From: Alloprevotella tannerae ATCC 51259
GTDB taxonomy: Bacteria > Bacteroidota > Bacteroidia > Bacteroidales > Bacteroidaceae
Length of the DNA: 64,000 bases
NCBI RefSeq assembly: GCF_000159995.1
Contig: NZ_GG700642.1
Coordinates: 1,134,242 to 1,198,241 of the forward strand
Reading direction: 5' to 3'
Part shown: one piece after another, positions 54,752 to 61,638 of the stretch
How the letters are laid out: every line of letters begins with the position of its first letter
Numbering within the stretch: position 1 is the first letter of the stretch
Position numbers and translations under genes: made by a program
Notes under the pieces: model-generated
What the model saw: the letters and a program-made list of their open reading frames with translations, nothing else
Told to the model about the DNA's origin: nothing
Database searches by the model: none

Positions 54752-54889
54752 ATGGCAAAAACAAATATAAACATATTCAATAAGGTGCTGCGGAGCAATG
54801 TGGATTCCTCTGCACTTTTTAAGGGTTTATATTTGGTCGCTTCGGAGATTTTGCTAACACACACACACACACACAGGCGCAGGCCGTAA
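54752..54889 (+). CDS. Candidate leader peptide ORF with THTHTH tail
   Basis: 45 residues, MAKTNINIFNKVLRSNVDSS through ...EILLTHTHTHRRRP. The ATG at 54752 follows the promoter by about 35 nt. The (AC)9 run at 54857-54875 encodes the Thr-His alternation, so any change in repeat number shifts the frame of the last residues. Whether it is translated is unknown; its position between a consensus promoter and an intrinsic terminator fits a leader role. An opposite-strand open frame over the same DNA is less likely. Confidence 0.4.
   Translation: MAKTNINIFNKVLRSNVDSSALFKGLYLVASEILLTHTHTHRRRP
54857..54875 (+). repeat. Dinucleotide repeat (AC)9A, with a nearby CG alternation
   Basis: 19 nt of perfect AC alternation, then ACGCGCGCGCG at 54914-54924. 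Both are alternating purine-pyrimidine tracts, which favour slippage and Z-DNA. Confidence 0.95.
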
Positions 54890-54946
54890 TCACACACTTT
54901 CAAATCCTTTCCTACGCGCGCGCGAAGCGTGCCGTAAACCCCTGCA

Positions 54947-54984
54947 AACAAAGGGCTCTCGCGAGATCCCTTTGTTCTTTTTTT
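54947..54984 (+). terminator. Intrinsic terminator / possible attenuator in the fimbrillin leader
   Basis: AACAAAGGG (54947-54955) pairs with CCCTTTGTT (54968-54976), the loop itself containing the palindrome TCTCGCGAGA, followed by seven T. It lies between the promoter at 54682 and the small ORF at 55050, so read-through would be needed unless another promoter exists. Confidence 0.75.
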
Positions 54985-55049
54985 CGTACCCTCTTACCAG
55001 TGTTGGCAAGAGGAATATAAGCATAGTTTAATCCATTAAATAAAAGTAT

Positions 55050-55202
55050 ATGAAACAAGAAGGATTAGAGAAGATGGCCTACATAGAGCCGGAGATTAAA
55101 GTCATTACTTTAGAATTTCAAGGACGGTTGTTGGACGTTTCCGGCGCCAAGTGGTTAGAAGGAAACAACAATCCCATAGAGGACGATGACGAAGAACTCT
55201 AA
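55050..55202 (+). CDS. Small acidic-tailed protein (50 aa) preceding the fimbrillin gene
   Basis: 50 residues: MKQEGLEKMAYIEPEIKVIT, then LEFQGRLLDVSGAKWLEGNN and NPIEDDDEEL. The layout (M...YxxPEIxVIxLE, a hydrophobic stretch with a small-residue segment, then an Asp/Glu tail) is like short uncharacterised ORFs seen beside surface-lipoprotein genes in this phylum (recollection, not checked). It lacks a signal peptide and known domain. It is 62 nt upstream of the lipoprotein gene and codirectional. Could be a peptide precursor or a regulator; function unknown. Confidence 0.6.
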   Translation: MKQEGLEKMAYIEPEIKVITLEFQGRLLDVSGAKWLEGNNNPIEDDDEEL

Positions 55203-55264
55203 GCAAAGTAGAACAACTTCTGACGCAACACAGAAGAACAAATAACTCAAAAAACAAGAAACGT

Positions 55265-56716
55265 ATGGAAACAATAATCAAGAAATCCCTATTGCTCGTC
55301 TGCATACTGCTGGCAGGATGCTCTACGGACAATCTGATCGATAACAAAGAAAATGATAAGACCGACCCGGAGAAAAAAGGGCTGACCACCTTCGTCTCTT
55401 CCGGTGAAGCACAAGAAAGCAAAGAGCAGAAACAAATACGCACCGTGGGGCAATATGAAAAAGACAACTTCGTCTCACAACTCAATGTCTCTTGGATGAA
55501 AGGTGACCATATCTGGGTTAAAAGAGAAAATGGATGGGCGCAAGACTCGGCAAATTCAATTAAAGGAGATTATGAACTCTTTTACAGGAATGAACAAGCA
55601 CATTTCTATTTTCCCGGAGTCTTTACAGCACCCTCTTACGTTGTACGCTATACAGGCCATGGGAATGCCACGACTCACGATAAGGTGACCATCGCCTCTG
55701 TGCAAAACCAGGAATATGAAAACCAAGCTACCCAGTTTGGGCTGGTAGGTGATTGTGCTGTGGGCATAGCTAATAAAATTACTCAACAAGGAGGTTTCTA
55801 CTACTACTTTTTCAAACTTGATCACAAAGCAGCATACATCACTTTCGCGCCTTATTCTGAGATGAAAGCACTTTGGGATATCAGCAATACATATATTAGA
55901 CAAATCAAGGTAACAGCAGACAAGGCTATCTCAGGCACATTCAACTTCACGGATGATGGTATTGATCTGAATTCTCGTCCTGCGACTACAGATGAAAACA
56001 AGACTATTACTTTCAACGTAGGAAAAGGGACGAAAGGTTTCGGAGTCAATCCCTCCACGACAAAGGGAAGAGGATACGCAATGATGGTGATAGCTCCCGG
56101 CACATACGAAACCTTCAAAGTGGAATACACATTAGAGGATGGTTATCATAACAAGCTTACTTTCAGCAATGAATACAAAAACGTTACTTTTAAAGCCGGT
56201 AAGAACAAGTTTATTCGCCAGCATATGCAGGTTTCCAACCTTGACGCTATGGGCGTCAGCGTCCCTCAACGCTGGTCTCGCCACGATGCCGAGTATTGTC
56301 CGAATGTCAACGAAATTGTTTGGTACATAGAAAAAGGTGATCCGCATTTTGTTGATAAAGAATTCTATCAATACAATGATCGCCTTTATTATGGAGCTGG
56401 CGTTTGGATAAAGAAGCAAAGCGTAATTGCCACTGAAAACCATAAAATTGTTGCAGACCTCAAAGCAAAAGCTCCTGACGAAAAAGATTACACAAGAGGT
56501 GGTTATCCTACAAGTAACATCACCGGACTACCAACTGGTCGTCCTGAGAAGATCGAGGATTATTTCTTTCTTAGGATAGGCGACTATTGGTCGTCTACAG
56601 AAGTGTATAATTCTTCAGGAAATATATTCTATTTATCAACCCAGGAAAACAATAAATCTATTAGGATAAGCCAATCCGGTAAAGACTATAGCCGTAATGT
56701 TTGGAGAGCCCAATAA
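55265..56716 (+). CDS. Fimbrillin-like (Mfa/FimA superfamily) lipoprotein
   Basis: 483 residues. Lipoprotein signal METIIKKSLLLVCILLAGCS with lipobox LAGC. Two beta-sandwich fimbrillin domains follow: the first with LDHKAAYITFAPYSEMKALW and IRQIKVTADKAISGTFNF, the second from about residue 215 to 325 (YAMMVIAPGTYETFKVEYTL, FKAGKNKFIRQHMQV). The C-terminal 150 residues (EIVWYIEKGDPHFVDKEFYQ; FFLRIGDYWSSTEVYNSSGN) form an adhesin/FISUMP-like domain with the usual YWSST box. Exported, acylated, and assembled at the surface as pilin or tip by family analogy. Codon use is more A/T-rich than its neighbours, suggesting transfer. Confidence 0.8.
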   Translation: METIIKKSLLLVCILLAGCSTDNLIDNKENDKTDPEKKGLTTFVSSGEAQESKEQKQIRTVGQYEKDNFVSQLNVSWMKGDHIWVKRENGWAQDSANSIKGDYELFYRNEQAHFYFPGVFTAPSYVVRYTGHGNATTHDKVTIASVQNQEYENQATQFGLVGDCAVGIANKITQQGGFYYYFFKLDHKAAYITFAPYSEMKALWDISNTYIRQIKVTADKAISGTFNFTDDGIDLNSRPATTDENKTITFNVGKGTKGFGVNPSTTKGRGYAMMVIAPGTYETFKVEYTLEDGYHNKLTFSNEYKNVTFKAGKNKFIRQHMQVSNLDAMGVSVPQRWSRHDAEYCPNVNEIVWYIEKGDPHFVDKEFYQYNDRLYYGAGVWIKKQSVIATENHKIVADLKAKAPDEKDYTRGGYPTSNITGLPTGRPEKIEDYFFLRIGDYWSSTEVYNSSGNIFYLSTQENNKSIRISQSGKDYSRNVWRAQ

Positions 56717-56768
56717 TCTACAAACGAAGAAAGATAGAAGAAGACGGTCATACAGACACCACACGACA

Positions 56769-56929
56769 AACCCTTATATAACTTCAAGAGGACCTCTTAT
56801 GTAAGTCCTCTTGTACTCCTTATATAAGTACAATCGTACTCCTTATAGGAGTGCAAGAGGAGTCCTTATAGGAGTCCAAGGCAAGTCCTTATAGGAGTAC
56901 AAGAGGAGTCCTTATAGGAGTACAAAAGG
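56769..56929 (+). repeat. 23-bp tandem array, seven units
   Basis: Seven contiguous 23-bp units starting at 56769, 56792, 56815, 56838, 56861, 56884 and 56907. The last four are nearly identical (AGTCCTTATAGGAGT plus nCAAGAGG); the first three are degenerate. The core ACTCCTTATAGGAGT is an inverted repeat, so the array can also form a series of small hairpins. It lies in the 3' region of the fimbrillin transcript, before a terminator. Confidence 0.92.
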
Positions 56930-56953
56930 ACACACAAAACAATGGTATTAACC

Positions 56954-56986
56954 GGGTGCCGTTCCAGATGAACGGCACCCTTTTTT
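56954..56986 (+). terminator. Strong terminator before the HU-like gene
   Basis: GGGTGCCGTTC (56954-56964), loop CAGAT, GAACGGCACCC (56970-56980), then six T. Only 23 nt separate it from the ATG at 57010, so it might also regulate the HU-like gene. Confidence 0.92.
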
Positions 56987-57009
56987 CATAACTTAAAACA
57001 ATAAACAAT

Positions 57010-57429
57010 ATGCTGGTATTCAAAGTGATTGAAAGCATCATGCGCATAGGTCCGCGCAAGGGACAGAAGGCCTACAGCGCCGTGCCGAAGGCTCCGCTGA
57101 AGTTTTCCTCGAAATGGCTCGTGGAGCGCATCGTCAGGGAAACGTCATTGAGCGAGGGCGACGTGAGGAACGTCATCATCACGCTGCGCAACATCGTCAT
57201 AGAGGTTGTCACCCTCGGCGGCTCGCTCGACTTGGGCGACATCTTCTCGCTGCGCACCGCCATCCCCTCGAAGATGGAAGCCAAGGAGGTCGATGTCTGC
57301 GCCGAATCATTGAAGCGTCCGCGCATCATCGTGACGTGGAAAGAGCCCGTTCGCCAGGCCTTGAAGAAGATCGAGGTGGAGGTCGACAACCCGAAGCGGA
57401 AGAAAGAGAAGCAGAAACCCAAACCGTAA
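57010..57429 (+). CDS. HU/IHF-like DNA-binding protein (Bacteroidetes HU-related family)
   Basis: 139 residues. The pattern MLVFKVIESIMRIGPRKGQK, then KWLVERIVRETSLSEGDVRN, VIITLRNIVIEVVTLGGSLD and LGDIFSLRT fits the HU-related family (TIGR01201 type). In that family the usual beta arms are followed by a basic/charged C-terminal extension (PKRKKEKQKPKP here). A nucleoid-associated or locus-specific DNA-bending protein is expected. It is GC-richer than the fimbrillin gene and directly follows the 23-bp array and terminator. A promoter of its own is not obvious. Confidence 0.82.
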   Translation: MLVFKVIESIMRIGPRKGQKAYSAVPKAPLKFSSKWLVERIVRETSLSEGDVRNVIITLRNIVIEVVTLGGSLDLGDIFSLRTAIPSKMEAKEVDVCAESLKRPRIIVTWKEPVRQALKKIEVEVDNPKRKKEKQKPKP

Positions 57430-57500
57430 GCGACTTCGGCTCTCGCCCGCCTCCATTTCTGCAGACTTCACTTTCTGCTTCCGGAGCGGGAGGGCAATAC

Positions 57501-57546
57501 AAAGGGCAAGGGAAAAGAGACAGGTATCTCTTCGCCCTTGCCCTTT
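57501..57546 (+). terminator. Hairpin after the HU-like gene
   Basis: AAAGGGCAAGGG (57501-57512) pairs with CCCTTGCCCTTT (57535-57546), with an inner AAGAGA/TCTCTT stem. No clear T-run follows, so termination is probable but not certain. Confidence 0.6.
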
Positions 57547-57997
57547 AATTGTAACAAACTAAGACCGGACGAACTTGGTTTAAGAGACAAAACTATTGCT
57601 TCCTGATAAAAAATAAACAATAAACATCCCAACAAGGATAAAATGATAAACAAGCCCTGTAAACGGCTTACTCTACAACGTTTTGCATTTTAACATACTC
57701 CTCCACCCAAAAAAGATTTGGCGACAACGGGTGCTTCTTTGGCAAATTGAGTCGCTCCAATCTCGCTTCGGATGATTAAAGCAGCTTAGAAATCCACATA
57801 GTACATCAGCACGATACGTGCTATAATGGTAAGTGCTGAGAAACCTCGTATGCAGGGTGAATCTACATCATATTATCATCAAAAGCAGGTAGACGCACCA
57901 ATCGCTCCGAACCCACCCCGTCTCGACTGATTTCTTGCATAAAATAAGAGGTGGCAAACATCTTAAGTTGTTGATGTCTACCACCTCTATTGCTTTG
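57547..57997. other. Gene-free interval
   Basis: About 390 bp of AT-rich sequence with no credible gene, ending in the tRNA terminator at 57939-57988. Two stop-rich frames on each strand; no repeats found. Confidence 0.5.
57939..57988 (-). terminator. Terminator of tRNA-Pro(GGG), minus strand
   Basis: Minus strand: AGAGGTGG (57988-57981) with inner ACATC pairs with GATGT and CCACCTCT (57954-57947), followed by TATTTTAT. Confidence 0.75.
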
Positions 57998-58072
57998 TCG
58001 GGGTGACTGGATTCGAACCAGCGACCACACGCCCCCCAGACGCGTACTCTAACCGGGCTGAGCTACACCCCG
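57998..58072 (-). tRNA. tRNA-Pro (anticodon GGG)
   Basis: Minus strand: acceptor CGGGGTG (58072-58066) pairs with CACCCCG (58005-57999), discriminator A. D-stem GCTC/GAGT, T-loop TTCGAAT. The anticodon loop CTGGGGG gives anticodon GGG (stem CGCGT/GCGTG with two G-U pairs). CCA is not encoded. Confidence 0.93.
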
Positions 58073-58167
58073 CAAACGCCTAAGCGTTGCAAGCGAGTGC
58101 AAAAGTAGAGAAACTTTTGATTCAAACCAAATAAAAGGCTAAAAAATCACGCTTCTGCACGAAGATC

Positions 58168-59262
58168 TTATTGTATTTTGGCGGGCGGAAGCAATCCAAT
58201 CTCACCACTACCCAAACAACGGTGCGCCTGTTCGTCATATAATACGGCAAATTGGCCCGGTGCGATACCCTGAATCAACTCGTCCGAATGCAACTCGTAC
58301 TTCCCGCCGCGCACAAGCAGCCGGCCCGGTGTAAACTCCGGCGTATGGCGCACCTTAAACGTAACCCGATAGTCGCCATCCGCCTCATAGGGGTTGTAAG
58401 TAATGAAGTGCGGCATTTCTATGCGGAAGGCCTTGCCGTAAGCCGCCTTCGTCTCGAAACCGCGACTCACATATATAATATTGCGTTTGATATCCTTGCG
58501 CACAACGTACCACGGCCCGCCGCCGAAACCTAAACCTTTGCGCTGCCCGATGGTGTAAAACCAATAGCCTTTATGCTTGCCGATAATATTGCCCGTCTCT
58601 TGTTCCACAACCAGCCCTTCCTTTTCGCCCAAATACTTGCGGGCCAATTCCGAAAAGCTGATTTTGCCTAAAAAACATATACCTTGGCTATCTTTGCGTT
58701 TGGCCGGCGCGAGATGCGCCGCCTGCGCGATCTTTCGAACCTCATCTTTCATCAATCCACCTATGGGAAAGATGAGCTTACGCACGCTAAAGCCGTCCAG
58801 TTGTGCGAGAAAATCCGTCTGATCCTTGATCGGATCAGGCGCCGTGGTGAGCCAAACTCTCCCCGCCTCGTCTGTTTCCGTCTGCGCATAGTGTCCCGTG
58901 GCGATACGATCGTAGTTGTGGCCCTCGCGTTCCTCAAAGCAGCCAAATTTTATGTACTTGTTGCACATCACGTCGGAGTTTGGCGTCAATCCCTTGCGCA
59001 ATCGGTCGACGATATACCCGACTACTTCGTCCCAATACTCTTTTTGCAGATCGATAAGTTTGAGCTTGCAGCCGTAGCGTCGGGCCACGGCCGTTGCCAT
59101 CTCCCAATCTTCCTCCGCCTTGCAATCCCATTCGCCCTGCGGTCCGTTGCCGATCTTAATATAAAAGAGATCGGGCGTGATACCCTGCTCTTTCAGCAGG
59201 TGAACTGCAACGGCGCTGTCTACACCGCCTGAAATAAGTGCTGCTGTTTTCATACTTCCCAT
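58168..59262 (-). CDS. mnmA: tRNA-specific 2-thiouridylase
   Basis: 364 residues. The ATP PP-loop is [20 protein letters not shown]. The two active-site cysteines are in [17 protein letters not shown] and [54 protein letters not shown] and the C-terminal beta-barrel region ([13 protein letters not shown]) are typical. Thiolates U34 of Lys/Glu/Gln tRNAs using sulfur relayed from IscS. The ATG at 59253 ([10 protein letters not shown]) is an equally good start. Head-to-head with the gene at 59405. Confidence 0.94.
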   Translation of the reverse strand: MGSMKTAALISGGVDSAVAVHLLKEQGITPDLFYIKIGNGPQGEWDCKAEEDWEMATAVARRYGCKLKLIDLQKEYWDEVVGYIVDRLRKGLTPNSDVMCNKYIKFGCFEEREGHNYDRIATGHYAQTETDEAGRVWLTTAPDPIKDQTDFLAQLDGFSVRKLIFPIGGLMKDEVRKIAQAAHLAPAKRKDSQGICFLGKISFSELARKYLGEKEGLVVEQETGNIIGKHKGYWFYTIGQRKGLGFGGGPWYVVRKDIKRNIIYVSRGFETKAAYGKAFRIEMPHFITYNPYEADGDYRVTFKVRHTPEFTPGRLLVRGGKYELHSDELIQGIAPGQFAVLYDEQAHRCLGSGEIGLLPPAKIQ

Positions 59263-59404
59263 TTGCGGGCGAAGTTACAATTTTCAGAGAAACCGCCCTA
59301 AAGATAGGGACGTTTTAGGTATTTTCTCTTATCTTTGCCCTCCGGCGTCATTGCCCTTTACGGTAAAAACGGTACTCCGGAACGCCGGCTGAAAACATAC
59401 GACA

Positions 59405-59794
59405 ATGAATAAAAAAGAGACGTTCGACAGCATCTTACGCCAAATTCCGGCCTTCCAACGTGTGCCTCAAAGCGAGCGCAAACACGTCATTCGCCGCGCC
59501 TTGCGCCATCCGCTGTTCTGGGGAACGTTCTTGGCGCTGATTCTGTTTTGGCTCGGAGCTTTTGTCAGCGTATTCGCGGCCACGGGTATCGATTATACGT
59601 TTAGTTTAGCGCCTAAATACAACTTTTTAGACATACTTTTCAAGCTCTTACTCTTCGTCGTAATACCGCTGATTTGGATTTCGTTCATCAGTCTACGCAT
59701 TCGCAATTCGCTCATCAAGCGCATCATTGATCGAGAATACCCTTCGGAGCGTTCAGAGTCAATCGAAGAAGACGAACCTCCAACTTCCGCGTAA
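59405..59794 (+). CDS. Small membrane protein of unknown function
   Basis: 129 residues. Hydrophilic N-terminus (1-35), two membrane helices (about 36-58 and 77-97), and a charged C-terminal tail ending ERSESIEEDEPPTSA. I recognise no family. It is 40 nt upstream of the MerR-like gene and codirectional, with a -7 box TATCTTTG at 59330-59337. It probably forms one unit with the MerR-like gene and radA. Confidence 0.6.
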   Translation: MNKKETFDSILRQIPAFQRVPQSERKHVIRRALRHPLFWGTFLALILFWLGAFVSVFAATGIDYTFSLAPKYNFLDILFKLLLFVVIPLIWISFISLRIRNSLIKRIIDREYPSERSESIEEDEPPTSA

Positions 59795-59834
59795 GCGATC
59801 GTTCTTTTTCTTAGCCATTTATGCCAGTTTTGAT

Positions 59835-60176
59835 ATGACAGAACCGAAAGATTTGAAACTATATTACAACATCTCGGAAGTAGCCAAGATGTTTGATGTG
59901 AAAGAGACGCTTCTGCGCTATTGGGAGACGGTCTTCCCGCAGATTTCGCCCAAGAAAAGCGGCCGAAATATCCGGCAATATACAAAGGAAGACATAGAAA
60001 AAATACGCATTGTCCACAATTTGGTCAAGGTGCGTGGACTTCGCCTCGCCGCGGCTGCACAATTATTGCGAAAAAATAAGGAAGGCGTCGTGCAAACAGC
60101 TGATGTTCTTGACGAACTACGCGCTATTCGCAAAGAACTGGTGCGCCTTAAAGCCGACATAAGCGGACTGGAATGA
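59835..60176 (+). CDS. MerR-family transcriptional regulator
   Basis: 113 residues from ATG 59835 (MTEPKDLKLYYNISEVAKMF). The winged helix-turn-helix is YYNISEVAKMFDVKETLLRY, WETVFPQI, then GRNIRQYTKEDIEKIRIVHN and a short dimerisation coil (about 80-113). There is no C-terminal effector domain, so it is of the minimal type common in Bacteroidetes. Its stop overlaps the start of radA by the four bases ATGA, implying coupled translation. Confidence 0.88.
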   Translation: MTEPKDLKLYYNISEVAKMFDVKETLLRYWETVFPQISPKKSGRNIRQYTKEDIEKIRIVHNLVKVRGLRLAAAAQLLRKNKEGVVQTADVLDELRAIRKELVRLKADISGLE

Positions 60177-61558
60177 AAGTAAAAACAGCTTTTGTATGTG
60201 AAAATTGCGGGCAGGAATCAGCCAAGTGGATTGGTCGTTGTCCGGCCTGCGGAGAATGGAATACATTCAAGGAAATCCGCCTCGCGTCCTCCTCTTCACA
60301 GCAGTCGGCGAGCGTTGCTGAACGCACGCTAAGCCAAGATAGGCGCAGCAAACGTGGACCCGTGTCGCTTTCAGACGTACAGGCCGACGCGGTGTCGCGT
60401 TACGATCTCCACGACCCCGAACTCAACCGCGTTTTGGGTGGAGGTTTAGTGCCCGGTTCTTTGATCCTGCTCGGCGGTGAACCGGGTATCGGAAAGTCTA
60501 CCTTGCTCCTCCAGACGCTGCTTCGCCTTACCAACCGCAAGGTTCTTTATATAAGTGGTGAAGAAAGCGAGCAGCAGATCAAACTCCGCGCCGATCGTTT
60601 AGCGCCCTCAGCTTCCGGCAACGATTGTCTGCTCCTGTGCGAAACCAATCTGGAGCGCATCTTCGAACAGTTGCGCGACGTTTCGCCGGATCTTATAATC
60701 ATCGACTCCATTCAAACGATGGCCACGGAAACCATCGATTCCGCCCCCGGCAGTTTATCGCAAATCAGAACCTGCGCCGCAGAGTTTTTGAAGTATGCCA
60801 AGTCGAGCGCCACGCCCGTCCTGCTTGTCGGCCACATTACTAAAGATGGCGCCATCGCAGGTCCGAAAATTTTGGAACATATTGTTGATACCGTGCTCCA
60901 ATTCGAAGGAGATCGCCACTATTTCTATCGTATTTTGAGGAGCATCAAGAATCGTTTCGGCAGCACGGACGAACTGGGCATCTACGAAATGCGGGCGGAA
61001 GGTCTCCGGCCCGTAGCCAACCCCTCCGAACTCTTATTAACGGAAGGCACAGACGAGTTAAGCGGCATCGCCGTTGCCGCCGCCGTCGAAGGCGCTCGCC
61101 CCTTCCTCATCGAAGTGCAAGCGCTGGTCAGTTCAGCAGCTTACGGCACGCCCCAACGTTCCGCCACCGGCTTCGATCTTCGCCGTTTGAACATGCTTTT
61201 AGCGGTATTGGAAAAGCGCGCCGGCTTCAAATTGGGGGCCAAGGACGTATTTCTCAATATCGCCGGCGGCCTGCGCGTCACCGACCCCGCCATCGATTTG
61301 AGCGTCATCGCCGCCATTTTGTCGAGCAATGTAGATATTGCCATCGATCGCGCGATTGCAATGGCCGGCGAGGTTGGTCTGAGCGGCGAAATCCGCCCCG
61401 TCACCCGCATCCGTCAGCGCATTGCCGAGGCCGCCAAACTTGGTTTCAAGCGCTTCCTGCTCCCCGAAGCCTCACTCAAAGGTTTGGGAGCGGAGGTCAA
61501 CATTCAGTTGATTCCCGTGCGCCGTGTCGAAGAAGCCCTGCAAGCCTTGTTTCGCTAA
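60173..61558 (+). CDS. radA: DNA repair protein RadA
   Basis: 461 residues. An N-terminal zinc finger (CENCGQESAKWIGRCPACGE) precedes a RecA-type ATPase with Walker A LLGGEPGIGKSTLLLQTLLR and LIIIDSIQTM, the RadA-specific KNRFGSTDE motif, and a C-terminal Lon-like domain (VFLNIAGGLRVTDPAIDLSV; GEVGLSGEIRPV). Promotes branch migration of recombination intermediates. Overlaps the MerR-like gene by 4 nt. Confidence 0.96.
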   Translation: MKVKTAFVCENCGQESAKWIGRCPACGEWNTFKEIRLASSSSQQSASVAERTLSQDRRSKRGPVSLSDVQADAVSRYDLHDPELNRVLGGGLVPGSLILLGGEPGIGKSTLLLQTLLRLTNRKVLYISGEESEQQIKLRADRLAPSASGNDCLLLCETNLERIFEQLRDVSPDLIIIDSIQTMATETIDSAPGSLSQIRTCAAEFLKYAKSSATPVLLVGHITKDGAIAGPKILEHIVDTVLQFEGDRHYFYRILRSIKNRFGSTDELGIYEMRAEGLRPVANPSELLLTEGTDELSGIAVAAAVEGARPFLIEVQALVSSAAYGTPQRSATGFDLRRLNMLLAVLEKRAGFKLGAKDVFLNIAGGLRVTDPAIDLSVIAAILSSNVDIAIDRAIAMAGEVGLSGEIRPVTRIRQRIAEAAKLGFKRFLLPEASLKGLGAEVNIQLIPVRRVEEALQALFR

Positions 61559-61638
61559 AGGCCGATAAAGCGCCGCCGGGCGCTTATTTTTTTATCCTAT
61601 ACATTCAATCATTCTCTCCACAGTTCCCTTTTTCCGGT

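Noticed and set aside
54721-54951. Minus-strand open frame over the fimbrillin leader
   Set aside because: It consists largely of translation of the AC/CG repeats (CVCVCV) and has no promoter or plausible context.
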